Assembly (NCBI GenBank): GCA_902612605.1
Contig: CACMDY010000001.1
Coordinates: 310,001-374,000, forward strand
DNA: 64,000 bases
Direction of reading: 5' to 3'
Origin: an uncultured Pelagibacteraceae bacterium
GTDB lineage: Bacteria > Pseudomonadota > Alphaproteobacteria > Pelagibacterales > Pelagibacteraceae
Below, in pieces: positions 63,643 to 64,000 of the stretch. Under the pieces are notes generated by a model. That model saw only the letters and a list, made by a program, of their open reading frames with translations. It had not been told where the DNA came from and did not search any database. The position numbers were made by a program, and so were the translations under genes. How positions within the stretch are numbered: position 1 is the stretch's first letter; each line of letters opens with the position of its first letter.

Positions 63643-63663
63643 TTAAATCTATATAAAAAATTT

Positions 63664-63695
63664 AGGCCCAATATATCTATTGGGCCTGTTTTTTT
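63664..63695 (+). terminator. Rho-independent terminator
   Basis: AGGCCCAATA-TATC-TATTGGGCCT perfect 10-bp stem, then GTTTTTTT. Confidence 0.92.
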
Positions 63696-63709
63696 ATATA
63701 TTAAGCTGA

Positions 63710-64000
63710 ATGTCAGCAGACATAGATAAAAAAATTGAAAATAAGATTAAAGAAGATCTTTCTCCTACAAGAAATCTAACAGGTTTTCATTTAAAGTTAG
63801 TTGCTATTATTGCAATAACCTGGTCTTTATTTCAGCTTTGGTATGCTTCTCCATTTCCATTTTGGTTAAATTTTGGAATGTTTAAAGGTTTACCAGCCAG
63901 AGCAATTCATCTTGGCTTTGCACTTTTACTAGCTTTTTTAATATTTCCATATGCAAGGGGTAAAAAAGTAAATTTTATAGATATATTAATTGCAATAACA
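63710..64000 (+). CDS. TRAP transporter fused permease subunit (TAXI type), N-terminus only
   Basis: MSADIDKKIENKIKEDLSPTRNLTGFHLKLVAIIAITWSLFQLWYASPFPFWLNFGMFKGLPARAIHLGFALLLAFLIFPYARGKK; runs off window edge. Confidence 0.85.
   Translation, partial: MSADIDKKIENKIKEDLSPTRNLTGFHLKLVAIIAITWSLFQLWYASPFPFWLNFGMFKGLPARAIHLGFALLLAFLIFPYARGKKVNFIDILIAIT

Noticed and set aside
1-64000. CRISPR arrays, IS elements, integrases, prophage or toxin-antitoxin modules
   Set aside because: No repeat-spacer pattern, transposase, integrase or phage structural genes seen; window is contiguous core genome

Overview
This is a very AT-rich, gene-dense bacterial chromosome segment. It is most consistent with a streamlined marine alphaproteobacterium of the SAR11/Pelagibacterales type; that is inferred from composition, gene order and gene content, not from a search. 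It encodes about 60 proteins, nearly all core housekeeping: dnaJ-dnaK-grpE, maeB, murJ, trpS, fur-miaB-phoH-ybeY-lnt-metK-nusA-infB-rbfA-rpsO-pnp, fabI-fabB-fabA, irr, katG, dut-coaBC-ubiB-ubiE, mutM-rpsT-dnaA-dnaN, lysA-argH, coq7, dsbB, carD-fdxA, a SUV3-like helicase, acetoacetyl-CoA synthetase and a TAXI-TRAP transporter. There is one tRNA-Leu(CAA). I saw no CRISPR array, prophage, IS element or rRNA. I did not find a clear multi-gene novel system. The most interesting signals are: (i) Irr/ICE-like operators over the katG promoter and in front of irr itself; (ii) an unlisted 27-aa Lys/Arg/Ala mini-protein gene with its own promoter-like motif, 5' hairpin and strong terminator, beside a CarD protein with a Lys-rich N-terminal tail; (iii) an unlisted 59-aa Cys-rich protein behind a near-consensus Fur-box-like palindrome and an 18-bp direct repeat; (iv) repeated 4-nt shared-stop overlaps at convergent gene ends, and divergent pairs with no promoter space; (v) absence of several genes (rimP, truB, trmB, ylxR and others) from their usual alphaproteobacterial positions.
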